From contig JALIZF010001727.1 in the NCBI GenBank assembly GCA_029948255.1, forward strand, positions 415,001 to 479,000: a DNA stretch of 64,000 nt, in the 5' to 3' direction. Made by a program: the position numbers and the translations under genes. The stretch is from Telmatactis stephensoni (Eukaryota; Cnidaria; Anthozoa; Actiniaria; Isophelliidae). The notes under the pieces were generated by a model. It did no database searches. It was not told the origin of the DNA and saw only the letters and a program-made list of their open reading frames with translations. Shown here piece by piece: positions 31,501 to 42,239 of the stretch (position 1 is its first letter; the number at the start of each line of letters is the position of its first letter).

Positions 31501-33250
31501 TAAAGGAAAACTAGACTATTACTGTTAATATAGGTCAATGAGCTTGCAAATTGATATAATTCACCAAAACTGGACCAAACTGTTATAGTATATGCAAAAA
31601 ACTTAGAACAAATGGATTAGCAATCTTTATTTTAACTTTTTCAAACCCTTTTTTAAACCAGAGTGAGCCCATGTGTGACATCAAGTCCCCACAATAACTC
31701 GATTCTATGTTTGCATTAAACAAGTTAAAAATGGAATCTTCTTTGGCCAATAACACAGGAAGCCCAATTCATTTGAAACAAGAGCATAAAAACTATTAAA
31801 ACTTGGCGCTGTTACCAATGCAATTTTTCTTGCAACTTGCAATGCAATGCCATTGTTTCAGAAGAGATACCCTTTTACAACAATGGCATTGCACTGTAAG
31901 TTGCAAGAAAAATTACACCGTGTAACAGCGCCTTTAATAGGGAGCTCCACAATTAGGTAAAACCTAATTTCTATATTATTCTATACAATGATCTTCCTTT
32001 TAATAAGATAAAATCACATTGAAACAAAATAAACATCACTAATCACTAAAAGGAACAATTTAAAAAGTGGAAGCGTACTAGAAGAAAACTAGTTTATGCC
32101 ACAATAAACAAAAGTAATTCTTTGAAAAATTCTCAATTATTATGATTGCAGTTGATTGTCAGATGTTTATATATCAACAAAACACTAGAGCTGCCAATGT
32201 GCAATTCACATATTTTCTAAAAGAAAATTCTAATTTGTTTGTTTTAAACCCATGCCATGACTGAGTTTCTTTGAAAAAACAAATGATTTGAAAATGACAA
32301 CATAATTTCAAAACACTTGTTGTTGTAGGTATCAATGAAATTCATCTTGTTATAATTGCTTAAGTCAACCAAGTTTCAAAACATTTTAAACAGTTAATTT
32401 GCTTATTAGACTAAAACACAACTTTCATAATGGCTCCTGCTACTTGGCAAAAATAAATTTAAACAACTATTTAAATCATTGAAAAAATATGAAGTCATGA
32501 AATTTCTTAATTTACATGAGTAGAAGTATGAAAACATCCAGGATAGAATTAAATCCTTAACAGAATTGATATTTAAAAATACACCAAAACAATACCAATA
32601 AGGCTTTTAATCAATTTCACATACAAAACAGCTATTTTTCACGGTGAATATTAGACTTCTCTAATTTTATAGTATTCAATATAAGTAACCCGTAGCATTA
32701 ATTCACTTTCTGTTAGAAACAGCTAGTTTTAAATCGCTATAAAAGAGTAATATCGCTCTTCAAGCTGTCTCGTTTCGCAACGATACACAAGATGAGTGAT
32801 TTTCATTTTCACATTACTGCGCCTTCAAACTCGTTACGTCTCCAAAAGCAGACTATTTTGACAAATAATTTCGATATCTTACGTTTTAAACAACTTTTAT
32901 ATCAATTTAAATTTATTTTCTACAAAAACAAACTTTAATATAAGCTAACAGTGAGGACACTCAAACCATGAACACTTGACTTTAATATTAAGTTTAGATT
33001 AAGCTTATTTAGATTTTCTGAGCTTTCTACTCCTTCAAACCTTCTAACCAAGCTAGTAGGATTGAGCTGAAATATACTTAACTATGTGATCAAAATGAAA
33101 CTAAATTCTAGCTCATTCTCTCAAGGAATGCATGTTAAAAACAGTTTTAAAAAAGAACCAAGTGTTCACGGTTAGAGTGTTCTCACTGTAAACCTTATAA
33201 ATTCGATACGTACCACATCAACATCCCAGATGGTTAACATGCTTTACTCA
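28546..33250. other. AT-rich core of the 8-kb element, no gene seen
   Basis: About 4.7 kb distinctly richer in A and T than its surroundings. The longest open frame is ~91 codons (31,044-31,319, -) with no recognisable domain. Two passages share AGCCCAATTCAGTTGAA/AGCCCAATTCATTTGAA (30,705-30,725; 31,765-31,785). It contains one MITE hairpin (31,805-31,932). It could be a decayed coding core, captured UTR-like sequence or structural filler. Confidence 0.6.
31805..31932. mobile_element. Compact hairpin MITE, GGCGCTGTTAC family
   Basis: GGCGCTGTTAC at the left is mirrored by GTGTAACAGCGCC at the right. Arms containing TTTTTCTTGCAACTTGCAAT and TTGCAAGAAAAAT make a near-complete ~128-bp palindrome. 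Confidence 0.88.
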
Positions 33251-33302
33251 AGTCGGTCCAGTTCCACTAAAACCAATTCAGCGTAAAATTTATCTTATTC
33301 TC

Positions 33303-34980
33303 ACCATTTACACGAATCGATAATGAGATGCACGATTCGTAAACCCCTTTGACGATTCGTACGAATCGTACGAATCGTACGAATCGACGGGCCCCCTTCG
33401 AGCAGCTTTGACTCTGCCAGAGTCTAAGTCCACCATATACCTATCTGCGCATGTGCGTGACACAGGAATCCCAACAACATGCGCTAACCATTTACACGAA
33501 TCGATAATGAGATGCACGGTTCGTAAACCCCTTTGACGATTCGTACGAATCGTACGAATCGACAGGCCCCCTTCGAGCAGCTTTGACTCTGCCAGAGTCT
33601 AAGTCCACCATATACCTATCTGCGCATGTGCGTGACACAGGAATCCCAACAACATGCGCTAACCATTTACACGAATCGATAATGAGATGCACGGTTCGTA
33701 AACCCCTTTGACGATTCGTACGAATCGTACGAATCGTACGAATCGACAGGCCCCCTTCGAGCAGCTTTGACTCTGCCAGAGTCTAAGTCCACCATATACC
33801 TATCTGCGCATGTGCGTGACACAGGAATCCCAACAACATGCGCTAACCATTTACACGAATCGATAATGAGATGCACGGTTCGTAAACCCCTTTGACGATT
33901 CGTACGAATCGTACGAATCGTACGAATCGACAGGCCCCCTTCGGGCAGCTTTGACTCTGCCAGAGTCTAAGTCCACCATATACCTATCTGCGCATGTGCG
34001 TGACACAGGAATCCCAACAACATGCGCTAACCATTTACACGAATCGATAATGAGATGCACGGTTCGTAAACCCCTTTGACGATTCGTACGAATCGTACGA
34101 ATCGTACGAATCGACAGGCCCCCTTCGAGCAGCTTTGACTCTGCCAGAGTCTAAGTCCACCATATACCTATCTGCGCATGTGCGTGACACAGGAATCCCA
34201 ACAACATGCGCTAACCATTTACACGAATCGATAATGAGATGCACGGTTCGTAAACCCCTTTGACGATTCGTACAAATCGTACGAATCGTACGAATCGACA
34301 GGCCCCCTTCGAGCAGCTTTGACTCTGCCAGAGTCTAAGTCCACCATATACCTATCTGCGCATGTGCGTGACACAGGAATCCCAACAACATGCGCTAACC
34401 ATTTACACGAATCGATAATGAGATGCACGGTTCGTAAACCCCTTTGACGATTCGTACGAATCGTACGAATCGTACGAATCGACAGGCCCCCTTCGGGCAG
34501 CTTTGACTCTGCCAGAGTCTAAGTCCACCATATACCTATCTGCGCATGTGCGTGACACAGGAATCCCAACAACATGCGCTAACCATTTACACGAATCGAT
34601 AATGAGATGCACGGTTCGTAAACCCCTTTGACGATTCGTACGAATCGTACGAATCGTACGAATCGACAGGCCCCCTTCGGGCAGCTTTGACTCTGCCAGA
34701 GTCTAAGTCCACCATATACCTATCTGCGCATGTGCGTGACACAGGAATCCCAACAACATGCGCTAACCATTTACACGAATCGATAATGAGATGCACGGTT
34801 CGTAAACCCCTTTGACGATTCGTACGAATCGTACGAATCGTACGAATCGACAGGCCCCCTTCGAGCAGCTTTGACTCTGCCAGAGTCTAAGTCCACCATA
34901 TACCTATCTGCGCATGTGCGTGACACAGGAATCCCAACAACATGCGCTAACCATTTACACGAATCGATAATGAGATGCCA
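33303..34980. repeat. 184-bp satellite, about nine copies
   Basis: Near-identical units starting ACCATTTACACGAATCGATA at about 33,303, 33,487, 33,662, 33,846, 34,030, 34,214, 34,398, 34,582 and 34,766, with a partial at 34,950. One unit is 9 bp shorter because it has two rather than three TACGAATCG steps. Each unit carries a palindromic CGATTCGTACGAATCG core. Similar - strand 66-81 codon frames in each unit result from the repeat. Confidence 0.95.
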
Positions 34981-35168
34981 TTCGCAAACCATCTTTACCA
35001 TTACGTAAATATTCATTATCCCTTGGTGTAATTATTCATGTTTTATGCATATCAATAACCTGTACTGTCTGCAATGCATTTCAATGAAGTTCACAATCTG
35101 TTACGAATCGTAAACCACCATTTACGAATCGACTCGATTCGTGTGTATTGGACAACCCTCGTACTTTG

Positions 35169-35574
35169 TGCTTAAGCTCCCCATTAACAGCATCCAGTCG
35201 TATTAACAATTAACTTTAACAGGACGCTTACTTGAACGTTTACTCGGGATGCTTATACACCGACTAGTACATGAGAAAATTGTTGAAATACTGTATGAAA
35301 TATTAAACGGAATATAAAGCTTATACATCCAAGCGTCCTAACAAATGCAGGTTTTCCACGTGCCATCAAACTGACAAGGAGATGCGAGCGAAGACCTTCC
35401 AAGTAGTGTAATAGAATTCGATATTTCAATACTAAATCCACAAAACATCTCCAAAAATCTAGTTGTTTCCTTGCGACTAAGGAATGAAGAGCTATTATAT
35501 GAATTCTAAAGCATGAAAGTACGTCTTTGGATGCTTAAGGGACCCGTTTCAACAGCTCCCACGTTTTCACTTTC
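35169..35574. other. Intergenic, nothing recognised
   Basis: Flank between the 8-kb element and the triplicated segment. No exon or bounded repeat seen. Confidence 0.6.
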
Positions 35575-35708
35575 TCGTCCGCCATCTTGAAGACATGACT
35601 CGATCAAAGGTCGGTAATGCGCATGCACCCTTGTTTTCGCGCGTTGTATTTCAATTAATGTTCACGTGATTTATTTTAGACCAATCAGACCATGCCACTA
35701 TCTATTAT

Positions 35709-36357
35709 CAAGAGAGCATAAATAAGAGAGGGAAACTTGCGCGCGCCGTGATGATTCCCATCTGTGCTATTTTTAGTAACCGGATGCAGTTCAATTTTCG
35801 TCTTACCCTACTCCCGTGCGTCATAATTTGACACTTCCGGACCCAGAGAACCGTTTAGTGTAGATTTGAGTTTTCAAAAACAGCGTTAAAATCAAAGTTA
35901 CTGTGGTTCATATTATCTACCATCAAAGGTGTGTAGTTTCTGATTACAAAGGAACGATTTTGATATGAGAAACAAGGCAAAAACGTCCAGGATTTTGTTG
36001 TGTTTTTGAAAAAAATTTTCGCGGAAATGCGCGCGCTACACGTCATCGAGCGCGCGCTTAGGTTTATTCAAAAATTTCGCCCATTTAGTTGAGAAAACTC
36101 GGTTTTTATAATTTTTTGATGTAAATTATTAATTGGACATCAGATGGCTTTTTCGTGGAATCTAGAATAAATTTGGTATCGATTGTGTGATTTTATGAAG
36201 CTCAAATCGCGAAATTCTACTCGTTCAATTTTTCGACGCACGGGAGAAGGGTAAGACGAAAATTAAACTGCATCCGGTTACTAAAAATAGCACAGATGGG
36301 AATCATCACGGCGCGCGCCCCATTAACAAGTTTCCCTCTCTTATTTATGCTCTCTTG
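35709..36357. mobile_element. MITE with CAAGAGAGC ends and 7-bp target duplication
   Basis: Near-perfect ~115-bp inverted arms start CAAGAGAGCATAAATAAGAG and end CTCTTATTTATGCTCTCTTG. CTATTAT flanks both ends (35,702-35,708; 36,358-36,364). The paralogous segment at about 45,195-45,215 has a single CTATTAT with no insert, which is an empty site. The arms share GCTATTTTTAGTAAC with the element at 25,160-25,437. Confidence 0.93.
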
Positions 36358-36578
36358 CTATTATGCATTTTGCTACACGGGAGAAAAGTGAAATTTTACA
36401 GGATTGATATACCTCGAGCTACCTTATAGTTATCCCGAGTATTTATTCATCAAACTATGATATGTTAACAACTCAAACTACAACAGCCGATACTGATTTA
36501 TAACAAATTGAAATTGAAATTAAGTTTTCATTTCGTAAGTGAATAACCACTGTTCAGCTATTTTACATTCACATAACA

Positions 36579-36584
36579 TTTATT
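36579..36584 (-). promoter_or_regulatory. Candidate poly(A) signal of peptide gene copy 1
   Basis: AATAAA on the - strand 53 bp after the stop codon. The equivalent in copy 3 is at 45,421-45,426, separated from its stop by an inserted MITE. Confidence 0.5.
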
Positions 36585-36636
36585 GGATTATGTGTCACGT
36601 TTAAAAGACTAAAGCTATAGAAAAGCTCAACTTATT

Positions 36637-36847
36637 TCATTCCGAAAACCAGGGGCGGTCGTTTGGATCTTCACGATATGGCTTGGGATTGTCTTCCATC
36701 GCTGGCTCGTTTTCATTCTTGTAATTGTCGAAGTCATTGTTGTCATACTTGGTATCTTCATTTGGTTTGGGCTTGTCTTCCATCACGGCCTTTTTTTGTT
36801 TCCTCTTGTAAAACTGTTTTTCGGAACCTCTTCTGCGCCAACAATCA
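36637..36847 (-). CDS. Small secreted peptide gene, copy 1, exon 2
   Basis: The exon follows the - strand acceptor CTATCTGTGTACAG, joins exon 1 (37,615-37,676) in phase 2 and ends at TGA, giving a ~90-residue precursor. It reads SDCWRRRGSEKQFYKRKQKK (basic, single Cys), then AVMEDKPKPNEDTKYDNNDF, DNYKNENEPAMEDNPKPYRE and DPNDRPWFSE (acidic, with Asn, Tyr and Pro). Charge is sharply segregated: basic near the signal peptide, acidic after. Basic runs offer processing sites. I do not recognise the family; the layout recalls precursors of cationic host-defence or signalling peptides, but no function is shown. Confidence 0.75.
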
Positions 36848-36996
36848 CTGTACACAGATAGAAAGATGATTAGAGGGATTTTGATGCCTATATCTGCAAT
36901 TCTGCTTCAATCTGTCCATCCTTGATCAATTTATTTATATGCCTAATAATTAATCCATCCATATACACACACATGAATCCAATCTTTTACTTACAT

Positions 36997-37586
36997 TCTT
37001 TCTCTCTTTCTCTCTTTCTCTCTTTCTCTCTTTCTCTCTTAACTTTCTCTCTTTCTCTCTTTCTCTCTTTCTCTCTTTCTCTCTTTCTCTCTTTCTCTCT
37101 TTCTCTCTTTCTCTCTTTCTCTCTTTCTCTCTTTCTCTCTTTCTCTCTTTCTCTCTTTCTCTCTTTCCACCTTTTTATATATTACGTAGTATAACATAAA
37201 CGGCTTACTTGAAAACCAGTTTTTATAGTTGAATGTAATTACCGTTTTTAAATAAAGTTGTCTGTCTGTCTGTCTGTCTTTCTCTCTTTCTCTCTTTCTC
37301 TCTTTCTCTCTTTCTCTCTTTCTCTCTTTCTCTCTTTCTCTCTTTCTCTCTTTCTCTCTTTCTCTCTTTTTATCTTTCTTTTTCTTTCTTTTTCTTTCTT
37401 TTCTTTCTTTTTTTCTTTCTTTCTCTTTTTCTTTCCTTCTTTCTTTTTTTCTTTTTCTTTCTTTCTTTCTTTTTTCTTTCTTTCTTTCTTTTTCTTTCTT
37501 TATCTTTCTTTTTTTTCCTTTCTTTCTTTTCCTTTCTTTCTTTTCCTTCCTTCCTTCTTTTCTTCCTTCCTTCCTTCCTTCCTTCC
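36997..37586. repeat. Pyrimidine microsatellite in the intron of peptide gene copy 1
   Basis: (TCTCTCTT)n at 36,997-37,166 and 37,274-37,370, with a (GTCT)n patch at 37,258, grading into (CTTT)n and (CCTT)n up to 37,586. On the gene strand it is a GA-rich tract. Shorter versions lie in the introns of copies 2 (42,488-42,578) and 3 (46,440-46,526). Confidence 0.95.
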
Positions 37587-37614
37587 AGCTGCGAACAATA
37601 CAAAATCAACTCAC

Positions 37615-37676
37615 CTTTCATGGATTGACAAAACCAAGAGAACCAACACAATGACAAGAAAGAACTTGCGATTCAT
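37615..37676 (-). CDS. Small secreted peptide gene, copy 1, exon 1 (signal peptide)
   Basis: ATG at 37,676 (- strand). The 62-bp exon encodes MNRKFFLVIVLVLLVLSIHE, a short basic N-terminus plus a hydrophobic core typical of a signal peptide, and ends GAAAG|GTGAGT in phase 2. The start is fixed by conservation in all three copies. The product should enter the secretory pathway. Confidence 0.8.
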
Positions 37677-37729
37677 CTTTATAAGAAATAAGCTGGAAAA
37701 AAATGAGCCAACTCAGTCAAATTCTTAAA

Positions 37730-37950
37730 AAAGGCCAATAAAGTGAAAAGACCTCTTGACACCTCTCGCTTCCCTTTCCAGAAGAAGTGTCCCATCAAGA
37801 ATGAAGAAGTAATCAATTCCTGATATAGTGCCACGATTTTCTTTAACTGTTATGTTTTCTTTGAAATGTGATTTGCCATCAAACAGTTTTATGATAGTAT
37901 AATTATTAGCTTTGAGTATATAAAAAAGAAGTTTACTTTTTTTAAATAAT
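37730..37950 (-). promoter_or_regulatory. Conserved 5' flank of the peptide genes (copy 1)
   Basis: About 200 bp upstream of exon 1 is conserved with 46,690-46,890 upstream of copy 3, including CTGATATAGTGCCACGATTTT and ACAGTTTTATGATAGTATAA. TTTATATACTC on the - strand is TATA-like. A role as promoter or 5' UTR is inferred from position and conservation. Confidence 0.45.
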
Positions 37951-38429
37951 ATTGAAAAAAGGTTTACTTAAAGAGAAAGAAAGCTACAAGATTTATCCAA
38001 ACATTAACTGAAAATACTTGTTTTTAGGCATTAATTGTTCCATATCTAGAATTACTTTGGGCCTAAGCCTTTAACAATGTGCAAGGTTTCACATGGACAC
38101 CACAAGAGGAAAACCCTTTTGTATCAATTACATTTATAATGTATTCCATAGTTATAGTTCTCCAATTGGAATTTATGGGGCGTGGCTGTCAATCAAAAAT
38201 TACTCTGCAGCATACTCTACCTTATCGCTAATCTTAATTACAATAATTTACATTCACATTAGATACTATCTATCTTTGTTTCTGAGATAATATATTCCAA
38301 AAATATTGATATGCAAGTAATTTTTCTGGGCGTGGCTCCACCTCTTGAATTGCTCAGGTCATTAACCTCTATCGATGTGCCAAATTTCATGCTTGTTCCA
38401 CAAATTTGAACAATTCTGCACCATTTTCC

Positions 38430-38880
38430 TGGACTAATAAGCTAGGACACGCAACTGAATGAATTATCGACTTTCGTTACGTTTCACGCTTCACGTTCCG
38501 TGCGCAAGGTGTGGGATACGTAAATATGCTTGGCGCCCGTTTGATCTTAAGTTTATTACAGCTTCATCTATAAGCTAAGAATTTCTGTTATAACTGGGCT
38601 TTCAACTTTAGAAATTTCTAAAGAAAGAGCACAACTATCAAAAATTCGACAATTTTTTAGGAGACTCCAAATATACTGAAATCGATTTTCGTTGCGCTTC
38701 ACGCTTCACGTCGTCCGTACGTACGGCGGGAGAGGCACGTAAATATGCATTTGCTGTGAAGTTCTATCACCATCTATGGATGACTGCTTTTCAGATTAGT
38801 TTACATAAGAAATGACGCTTTCGATTTCAAGCATCCAAAAGAAAGAGAGCATTAAAAGACTTGACAAACAGACCATTTAT
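38430..38880. repeat. Segmental block X, copy 1
   Basis: GGACACGCAACTGAATGAAT to TTGACAAACAGACCATTTAT. It recurs at 43,885-44,315 and, with one part inverted, at 48,050-48,600. It contains doubled TCACGCTTCACG motifs. Part of the triplicated segment; no gene seen in it. Confidence 0.75.
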
Positions 38881-39039
38881 GTATTCCCATTGCTATTACA
38901 TTAAAATATATTCAAGCGCTGCTTTTTCCGAAGTTCGTTTACTGGTCAAGACAACAGACTCACATCTTGAGTGGTCTTGAGTGTTATTGGTATTTGTCAA
39001 GAGGGCCAAAAGGCGCTTTATTAAAACATCCAAAATAAA

Positions 39040-39305
39040 CTAACGCATCCTAGAGGCGGTGCTAATTAGAAAAAATAACCCGAAAATCAACTCCCGTGAA
39101 GAGTACACGGAACTCAAAGAACTTTTATTTTAAATATTGTTTAAACGTCACGCTCTCTAAGCCTATTGCTCAACTATTATTTAAGTATGTGCATAACTTT
39201 TCATCTTTACTTCTGATGATGTCGGCGACCGACGAAAGCTAAAGTAATAAAGATCAAGATCTAAATTCACAGTAGTGTAAGGCCTCAATCCCTCTTTATA
39301 CATTT
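39040..39305 (+). mobile_element. Penelope-like element 3' end remnant
   Basis: The + frame from 39,046 ends with EAVLIRKNNPKINSREEYTE then LKELLF and a stop, the pattern seen at the C-terminus of GIY-YIG proteins of Penelope-like elements. Upstream frame is decayed. 80-100 bp after the stop lies a CTGATGA...GAAA ribozyme-like core (39,213-39,240), where such elements often carry one. Confidence 0.6.
39213..39240 (+). ncRNA. Hammerhead-like ribozyme core
   Basis: CTGATGA, one T, a perfect 5-bp stem GTCGG-CGA-CCGAC, then GAAA. This matches the CUGANGA/stem II/GAAA core of hammerhead ribozymes except for the extra T before stem II. Stems I and III are not evident by eye, so activity is doubtful. 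Confidence 0.45.
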
Positions 39306-39499
39306 ATCATCATGCTACTGAAGGACAACTTCCTCATTTTGAAACTAATGCATCATTTGTAAAACTACTACTATTTTCCTTTTAGTTCTATCTTGCCCAA
39401 CAGCAGCATTGACTGCGCGTAATATGTTCTTTGGAGTCTTTGGTGACATTACGTGAAAATACAAGAAATTCACACGAATGAAGCAGTGAGGTTTGAACA

Positions 39500-39960
39500 A
39501 ACAAAACTAATAGTTTTGACTTTCACGAGGCAATTTTTTTTTGCAACTTGCAAATGCAACGTCGACCGCGATTCAAATCGGTTTATTACTATATTACTCT
39601 CTGAAAAAAAATCGTCGTTTGGTATCTCTGAGCTTGGTGCATGTGTTAGTGTAAATCTACCGTAGGAATTTTCTTATAAAAAAAGTTTTATGAAACATTT
39701 TTAAACATTCACAATAAACAAAAATGTCTTTTACTACTTACAGAATAAATCTAGTGGCTAGGATTTCCTCTGAACTTGATAGTTTCTGCGGAGATGATGC
39801 TGCTGCTGCTACTCGCGAACGGTTCTTGCTACTTAGTAAATTCCTCGAAATTGTTTCATTTATATATGCACAGTAGCAGTGGAGAAAGTCCTTTGTTTAA
39901 TTGGCATTCATGCACGCAATTTAGAATACTGATCAGGATTAACTGATTGAGAGAGGTCAA
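39500..39960. repeat. Segmental block Y, copy 1
   Basis: AGTTTTGACTTTCACGAGGC through TTTCCTCTGAACTTGATAGT and a GCTGCTGCTGCTAC tract to AGTCCTTTGTTTAATTGGCA. It recurs at 44,670-45,045 and 48,960-49,385. Confidence 0.75.
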
Positions 39961-40323
39961 CAAATTATAATATACAACTTATGTAACAATACGTGTAAAA
40001 AGTAGGCAACTCTCTATTGTACCGATGCATTTCACTTTCCCCATATAAGAAAATGATTGGACTTTCAGGCTGAGAATACGTCAACCTATGAACAACATGT
40101 ACATATTATTGAAACAAAATGCGCTAAAATTTTATTTCGCATACTTCAAACTGTCGGATGGCTCAGGTTTTTTGAAGTTTCTTTTGTGTGGAAAGCTTTT
40201 ATCCAGTTATGAGATTCCACAAAGTTAATAGAGCGGAATGGTTTGGAAACTCGGCAAACATTAAAAGGACTGACAAAGAAGCAAACATGAGTAAGGCCTT
40301 GACCGTGCACAATCTTTTGTTTC

Positions 40324-40736
40324 AGGGTGGTGAAGAGGGGGTACCCATCACGAATCACGAACCATTTTTTGCAATTTCACGGATCACGGAATAATGATAA
40401 GCTATTTCATAAATCATAGAAGATTTTTACTTTTCATTCAAAAATAAATACTGGTTTTTCATTCCTAAGATTTTTTGCACGAATTTTGTCCTTATAAACG
40501 GACCGAAAGTACGTACAATCGAAGGATCACACTGTTTTTCGTTATCTCTTTTCTGCGCGTCACATATTTCACGAATCGGCATTTTTATAATCACGAGTCT
40601 CGGCAATGAAAAACTGCAAATCCCAGTCATGGACAAAGATGATTTCACGGATCACGGCTAGAATTTTTAGCTTTTCACGAATCACAAGCCTAATTTAGGC
40701 TGAATCACGAGTCACGAAATACCTCTTCACCACCCT
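40324..40736. mobile_element. MITE, AGGGTGGTGAAGAG family
   Basis: AGGGTGGTGAAGAGG at the left is mirrored by CTCTTCACCACCCT at the right. The interior has many CACGGATCACGG/CACGAATCACGA motifs near both ends. Confidence 0.78.
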
Positions 40737-41420
40737 ATTGTTTTACCTTCATTTATTATTCTTGACTGACCTAACCCAAACGTTTTCGATCTATTAACTT
40801 TGGTGATGCTTACCTCCTACTCGGAGCATCACTTATATATACATGCACATGTATCTGTTTAAGGATTTTCGAAGAGCATAAGAGAGTTAATTGAAACGTT
40901 TTGATACAACTTAACCCTATATCAATTATCTAACAATTATGTAGTTTGATGGATGAGTTTTGAATTGTATGTCATGCAGTATAGTATTTGAATAGTATGT
41001 TCCAGTTGGCTAATTCGTGTCGTAAACAAATTAATATCATTGTACATTTTTGCACAGAATGTTAAACAAAATACTTGAGCTTGATTCTATGAATTTCTAA
41101 CCTCGGCTTTCACTAAGATATATTAATACTATTTAGATGACTTTTGAACAATTATTAATGTGTTTTCAGAATCTGGATTCTTCTCTTCATTAATCCTCCA
41201 CATCACTCCCATGGGGCTACATGTAGGTGGTTGCAGTTCATTAGCTTAGTAGTACTTAGGTTCTGAGGTATATATTGTGTGACAAATTACATCATAAAAA
41301 CTTCTAAAATGTTCGAAATAGAGTTTTTAAGAGTTAATTACTGAGAACCGAGACTTTTAGCCATATACATCCTCTGAGAGCAAATGCAAAACTAAAAGTA
41401 ATCAAATTTTGGATAAAATA
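40737..41420. other. Intergenic, nothing recognised
   Basis: AT-rich, no coding frame or bounded element seen. Confidence 0.6.
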
Positions 41421-41792
41421 CACTAATGAGCTTTTATCAGGTATTTTTAAATTCGCAAAACAGAAAATGAATTACCATAGCTGGAAAGAGCATGTTAAAA
41501 TTAGCAAGACAGTGAAGTTTGAAGGAATTAAATCCAAAATTCGCGAGAATATGAATTTTTGAAAAGTGTGAATTTGTAAGAAAACCTTTGCTGGCAGGCA
41601 TCTCTTGCCTACCAGCGAATATTTTCATACAAAATTTTGATTTCGGAAAATTCATATCTTCGTGAGTTTGAAAGTTACTCCACTCAAACTTTACATACAG
41701 TTTTACTAATTTTGACGTGCTCTTTCCAGCTATGGTAATTATATTTCTGTACTGTGACTTTTGGAATTACATGATAAAAGCTCATTGTAGTG
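41421..41792. mobile_element. Fold-back MITE
   Basis: CACTAATGAGCTTTTATCA at the left is mirrored by TGATAAAAGCTCATTGTAGTG at the right. Inner arms TTACCATAGCTGGAAAGAGC and GCTCTTTCCAGCTATGGTAA, then AAAACCTTTGCTGGCAGGCA near the centre, show a long hairpin. Confidence 0.82.
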
Positions 41793-42239
41793 AGAAATCA
41801 AAGCTCTCATACTAAATAGGGAGCTTAAGCACAAAAGACAATTACGAGCACAAATACGAAATTTGACTAATAAGCATATTATAATAGTATTCTGCATTTG
41901 TTGAGTGCAAGCTTCGGCTCAAAGCTCCAATTTGAAGAATAAATCCCGAAAAACCTAAACATTTAAATATGTACCTCTAGGTCAATTGCATTGAAGTTTT
42001 CATAAGTGTTGCCCAATATTATGAAAACGTAGATTCCGGAAGATCAATCCCATAAATCGATTTCTTCAAGAAATAACATTGAAAGCGCTAAAAGAGTGGA
42101 AACTGGTCGACCATTCAAACGAAAGCACAGTTGACGAGAAAAATGGCTATCTCTTCGGCAAAGGAACAACTTGCATCAAAGCCGCTCACAGGACAAATAA
42201 GCAAAGACTTTTGGCAACTTTTGACATCAATTAACACAA

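Larger units (their letters stand above)
27195..35157. mobile_element. ~8-kb terminal-inverted-repeat element with 11-bp target duplication
   Basis: Inverted ends match over ~70 bp: left 27,201-27,270 starts TGTCCAATACACACGAATCG, and the right end (35,085-35,154) is its reverse complement with about five mismatches. CTCGTACTTTG occurs directly outside both ends (27,184-27,194 and 35,158-35,168). Inside are a 42-bp repeat, a ~200-bp repeat, a long AT-rich core and a 184-bp satellite; ACGAATCGT/ACGATTCGT palindromes cluster near both ends. No transposase frame is visible, so it is non-autonomous or decayed. The long TSD and TIRs would suit a Mutator-like class; this is inferred. Confidence 0.75.

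Noticed and set aside
33303..34980. Regular direct repeats that could suggest a CRISPR array
   Set aside because: The whole 184-bp unit is conserved, with no unique spacers, and the context is a eukaryotic genome.
33308..35016. Nine similar - strand frames of 66-81 codons (MHLIIDSCKWLAHVVG...)
   Set aside because: They recur with the 184-bp satellite period, which is not a multiple of three, and overlap end to start. They are a product of the repeat, not a gene family.
37258..37728. 156-codon Ser/Phe/Leu-rich frame and its Lys/Arg-rich antisense
   Set aside because: It is the pyrimidine microsatellite in the intron of the peptide gene.
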